Assembly (NCBI RefSeq): GCF_012273895.1
Contig: NC_052120.1
Location: 9,545,756 to 9,609,755, forward strand
Source of the DNA: Zerene cesonia
Lineage: Eukaryota > Arthropoda > Insecta > Lepidoptera > Pieridae
DNA length: 64,000 bases
Direction of reading: 5' to 3'
This document shows, piece after piece, positions 61,430 to 64,000 of this stretch. The notes under the pieces were generated by a model. The model was not told where the DNA came from, searched no databases, and worked only from the letters and a program-made list of their open reading frames with translations. Numbering within the stretch: the first letter of the stretch is position 1; every line of letters begins with the position of its first letter. Position numbers and translations under genes: made by a program.

Positions 61430-61633
61430 TCTACTATATAAAAATAAGTCGGGTTTTCCTTCCTGACGCTATAACTCGAGAACGCACGAACCGATTTCCA
61501 CGGTTTTGCATTCGTTGGAAAGGTCTTGGGCGTCGTGAGGTTTATAGCAAAGAAAATTCCGGAAAAATTTCAACAGAAAAGCGGGAAAAACGAAGCCATC
61601 TGGTAGCGAAACGGAGTTCGCCGAGTTTGCTAG
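61430..61633 (+). mobile_element. Helitron-like non-autonomous element (family 4)
   Basis: Starts TCTACTATATAAAAATAAGT, contains ACGCACGAACCGATTTCCAC and GAAAATTCCGGAAAAATTTC, and ends GAGTTTGCTAG before T. The left flank is not A, so the left boundary is less sure. Confidence 0.55.
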
Positions 61634-62869
61634 TATAATATAAAAACCATGAGTATCGGTTCACCCAATCGTAAGTTCTGAGGTAGCAAACAAAAAATGC
61701 AGTTGAATTGAGAAATCTTTTTTAAGCCGATTCATAATAACGAAATAACATCAGTTCTAGCAAAAGCTTTTCCTCGCTAGTTTCAAATGTTCCAATACTT
61801 TCGTTACCGTATGATAATTAAATTTGAGTAGTAGATTTCCAAATATAAACATCGTAGACACAACAAACTTTGGCTTTCCAAAAATATCCTTGATGGTGTC
61901 ATTGCGTGCGACCAATGTGGACTCACTATGCCAACTAAATAAGATAATCATTTCCCTAAATATTGATTTATATAAACTGTATTTCGTATATTCTATCATG
62001 ATATTATTCAGGATCAGAACTTATGAGGTATCGGTAATCAAATAATTTCATTTAAATTATAAATAATGACATATAAAACAATATAGGCCAAAGAAATGGG
62101 TTTAATGTGGCGTCCAAATGAAGGTAACACATAAAATCACACTTTTCAAATGTCAGACAAAAAAACTAAAAAATTTAAGAACCAAAAATTTGACACATAC
62201 AATTTAAGAACATTTTTGAGTCTGAAAATTGCAATGTAGATTATATGAAATTTTGACTACAAAGCTACGAAAAAACTGTAATATTTATCACTAACCTGCA
62301 TTAATTTTCACCAAAGCATTTAATTCGTAAAACTAATTCACAGTCAAGCCATGCAAGGTATGACGTATTAGCGCCGGCGACAAGCCAATGTCACTTGTTC
62401 GCCGGCCAACAGGATAAAAATAGGTTATGTTTTGCCACTGTTTCGTTTCATAAACATGTGATATTGTGTCAATGTTATTAAATATTATGCAGACAGATTT
62501 GTGAAGATTGAGAACCGGTTCCACAAGTTGATAATGTCCTTGAAATTTTACACTTTTTGACGACGACCCATATTGTCATTTTAACTGACAAATATTTTTA
62601 GGAATAGTTTCTAAACGGAACATAATCGGAAGCTGTGAAAGCTTCGTAAGTTTAAAGGTAATGTCGAATTATTGGAGTAGCGCCGTCTTTATCTGTGTAT
62701 ATTATTGTTGTTTTTAACTTTATAGCGTGATTACTGATATCTAGGTCGGTGGAATATATTTTTAATTTATTATTTAATTTAATTTATAATAGAAAGATAG
62801 AGAGAACGTTTAATTGAAAATAATAGTCATCATTCTATTACAGGCTCTATGCATATATTTTGCAAGAAA

Positions 62870-62905
62870 ATTTTTGTACAGAGTTGTAAAACTCTGTACA
62901 AAAAT
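62870..62905. repeat. Perfect 16-bp inverted repeat with 4-nt loop
   Basis: Arms ATTTTTGTACAGAGTT and AACTCTGTACAAAAAT are exact reverse complements around loop GTAA. It would form a strong hairpin in DNA or RNA. Function unknown; it is outside recognised elements. Confidence 0.9.
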
Positions 62906-63600
62906 GCTTTCATTAGCTTCACCTGTTTGTTTATATGTATTCATATTTCTTTGTAACCAAATCTTAAGACTCATTTTTGACTCACTTTATACGGAGAGAT
63001 TTAATTCAAACTTTACACATTTGTAAAGGATCCATGATAATACAATAAATTTATTAGTTCGCCTTATTAACCTGATTAGGATCAGCATAATTAAATTATT
63101 TCATTACGTATACTCTGTATAAGATCAAGTAAGACAATTTAGTTGATATTATTAAAGGGTGTTTTTGTATTTTTTAACTGCATTTATTATTTCCATAGGA
63201 ACATTTCTATTTACTTCTAACGCACCACTTCACACGATATAGACAAATCAAGGGTGGCAATATTTAATTAGTTTAAATAGGTGCGTCAAACAAGATTATA
63301 AGCCTCGTATGTTATTTTTAAATGATTATACGAAGTATTATTACAGCTATACGAGTATGTGTAGATTTCATGTTAAAGTTAAATTTAAAATATATGAAAT
63401 ATTGATGCCTCAAAATGAATTCTTTTTTCTCTGACATATTATCTCAAGCGATGAACAAGCCTTAATAATAATGGCTTAATACATGGAATTAATCTAGTTT
63501 CATAGGCAGGAAATTTAATAATATAGCAAAACACCCAAATTTCTTCGATACCTAAATCACACGTGTGAAAATGTTTTACGTTCATTGTAATAATTTTTAA

Positions 63601-63798
63601 TCCTACTAATATTATAAATGCGAAAGTTTGTAAGGATGTGTGTGTTTGTTGATCTTTCACGCAAAAAGTACTGAACTGATTGCAATTAAATTTGGTACGT
63701 AGACAGCTACACAACTGGAATAATATATAGGCCACTTTTTATCCCGATATTTTTACGGAATACTGACTTACGTGGGTGAAACCGCGGGGCGCAGCTAG
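63601..63798 (+). mobile_element. Helitron-like non-autonomous element (family 1)
   Basis: Starts TCCTACTAATATTATAAATG after A and ends GGGGCGCAGCTAG before T. It shares the whole family 1 body with 21822-22023 and 60560-60759. Confidence 0.78.
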
Positions 63799-64000
63799 TT
63801 ATTTATAATAAAACATATCGAATAAATAATCGAACTGCGACACCTGGACTTTCCGTGGTCGGCCATCCGTAGTTCACATAGTTATAAGGATTTTATGCTC
63901 TTGTAGTGAAAAAATAAAATAAATGTTAAATGTACATGTATATTTATCCTAGTTATTAATTCATATCAGTTTAAAACAAAAGCGTCCGGATGTACTATTT

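Larger units (their letters stand above)
59168..64000. other. 5' intronic or upstream region of Msp300
   Basis: AT-rich. It must contain, or lead to, the missing 5' exon(s) of the gene. I found Helitron-like copies (59494-59612, 60560-60759, 61430-61633, 63601-63798), repeat fragments near 59.8 and 61.7 kb, and a perfect hairpin at 62870-62905. No open frame has coding character. Confidence 0.7.

Overview
The window looks like lepidopteran (moth or butterfly) nuclear DNA. It is AT-rich with long introns. The introns hold many short non-autonomous Helitron-like elements of the lepidopteran type: they start TC, end CTAG, and the best copies sit between A and T. The protein content is one giant insect muscle and cytoskeletal gene.

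Almost all of the window is a single minus-strand gene, the Nesprin-1 / Drosophila Msp300 homologue, read from about 59.2 kb down to 5.25 kb. I joined 34 consecutive exons by hand. Every junction keeps one open frame, giving about 7,700 residues, and both ends are incomplete. Exons 1-5 (59167-53872) encode the tandem calponin-homology actin-binding domain. Exons 6-33 (53192-5935) encode a spectrin-repeat rod. They include exons of 8,040, 3,728, 2,451, 1,299 and 1,181 bp. Exon 34 (5393-5254) runs into an assembly gap. No KASH membrane anchor is present, so the C-terminus lies beyond the gap. Two further exons (31524-31297 and 5706-5593) splice in frame and end in stop codons. They look like alternative 3'-terminal exons giving shorter, KASH-less products.

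There are two gaps of exactly 1,000 N (4254-5253 and 29251-30250), a length typical of fixed-size scaffold joins. The second lies inside an intron and does not damage the reading frame. The first separates the minus-strand gene from a 4.25-kb plus-strand open frame (3-4253). That frame encodes a disordered Lys/Glu-rich protein ending in 99-residue tandem repeats that run into the gap. The frame is open at both ends and has no intron. It could be a giant low-complexity exon of the same gene on a wrongly oriented contig, or a separate convergent gene.

Layout by coordinate: 1-4253 plus-strand repeat protein; 4254-5253 gap; 5.25-16.2 kb GC-rich 3' exons, including a 6.6-kb intron (7.7-14.3 kb) with a CpG-rich patch; 16.2-25.9 kb large intron with a transposon cluster at 20.6-25.4 kb; 25.9-39.7 kb rod exons; 39.8-47.8 kb one enormous rod exon; 48.3-53.2 kb shorter rod exons; 53.9-59.2 kb CH-domain exons; 59.2-64 kb 5' intronic or intergenic DNA with Helitron-like copies and a perfect hairpin. 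I saw no functional RNA gene or CRISPR array.
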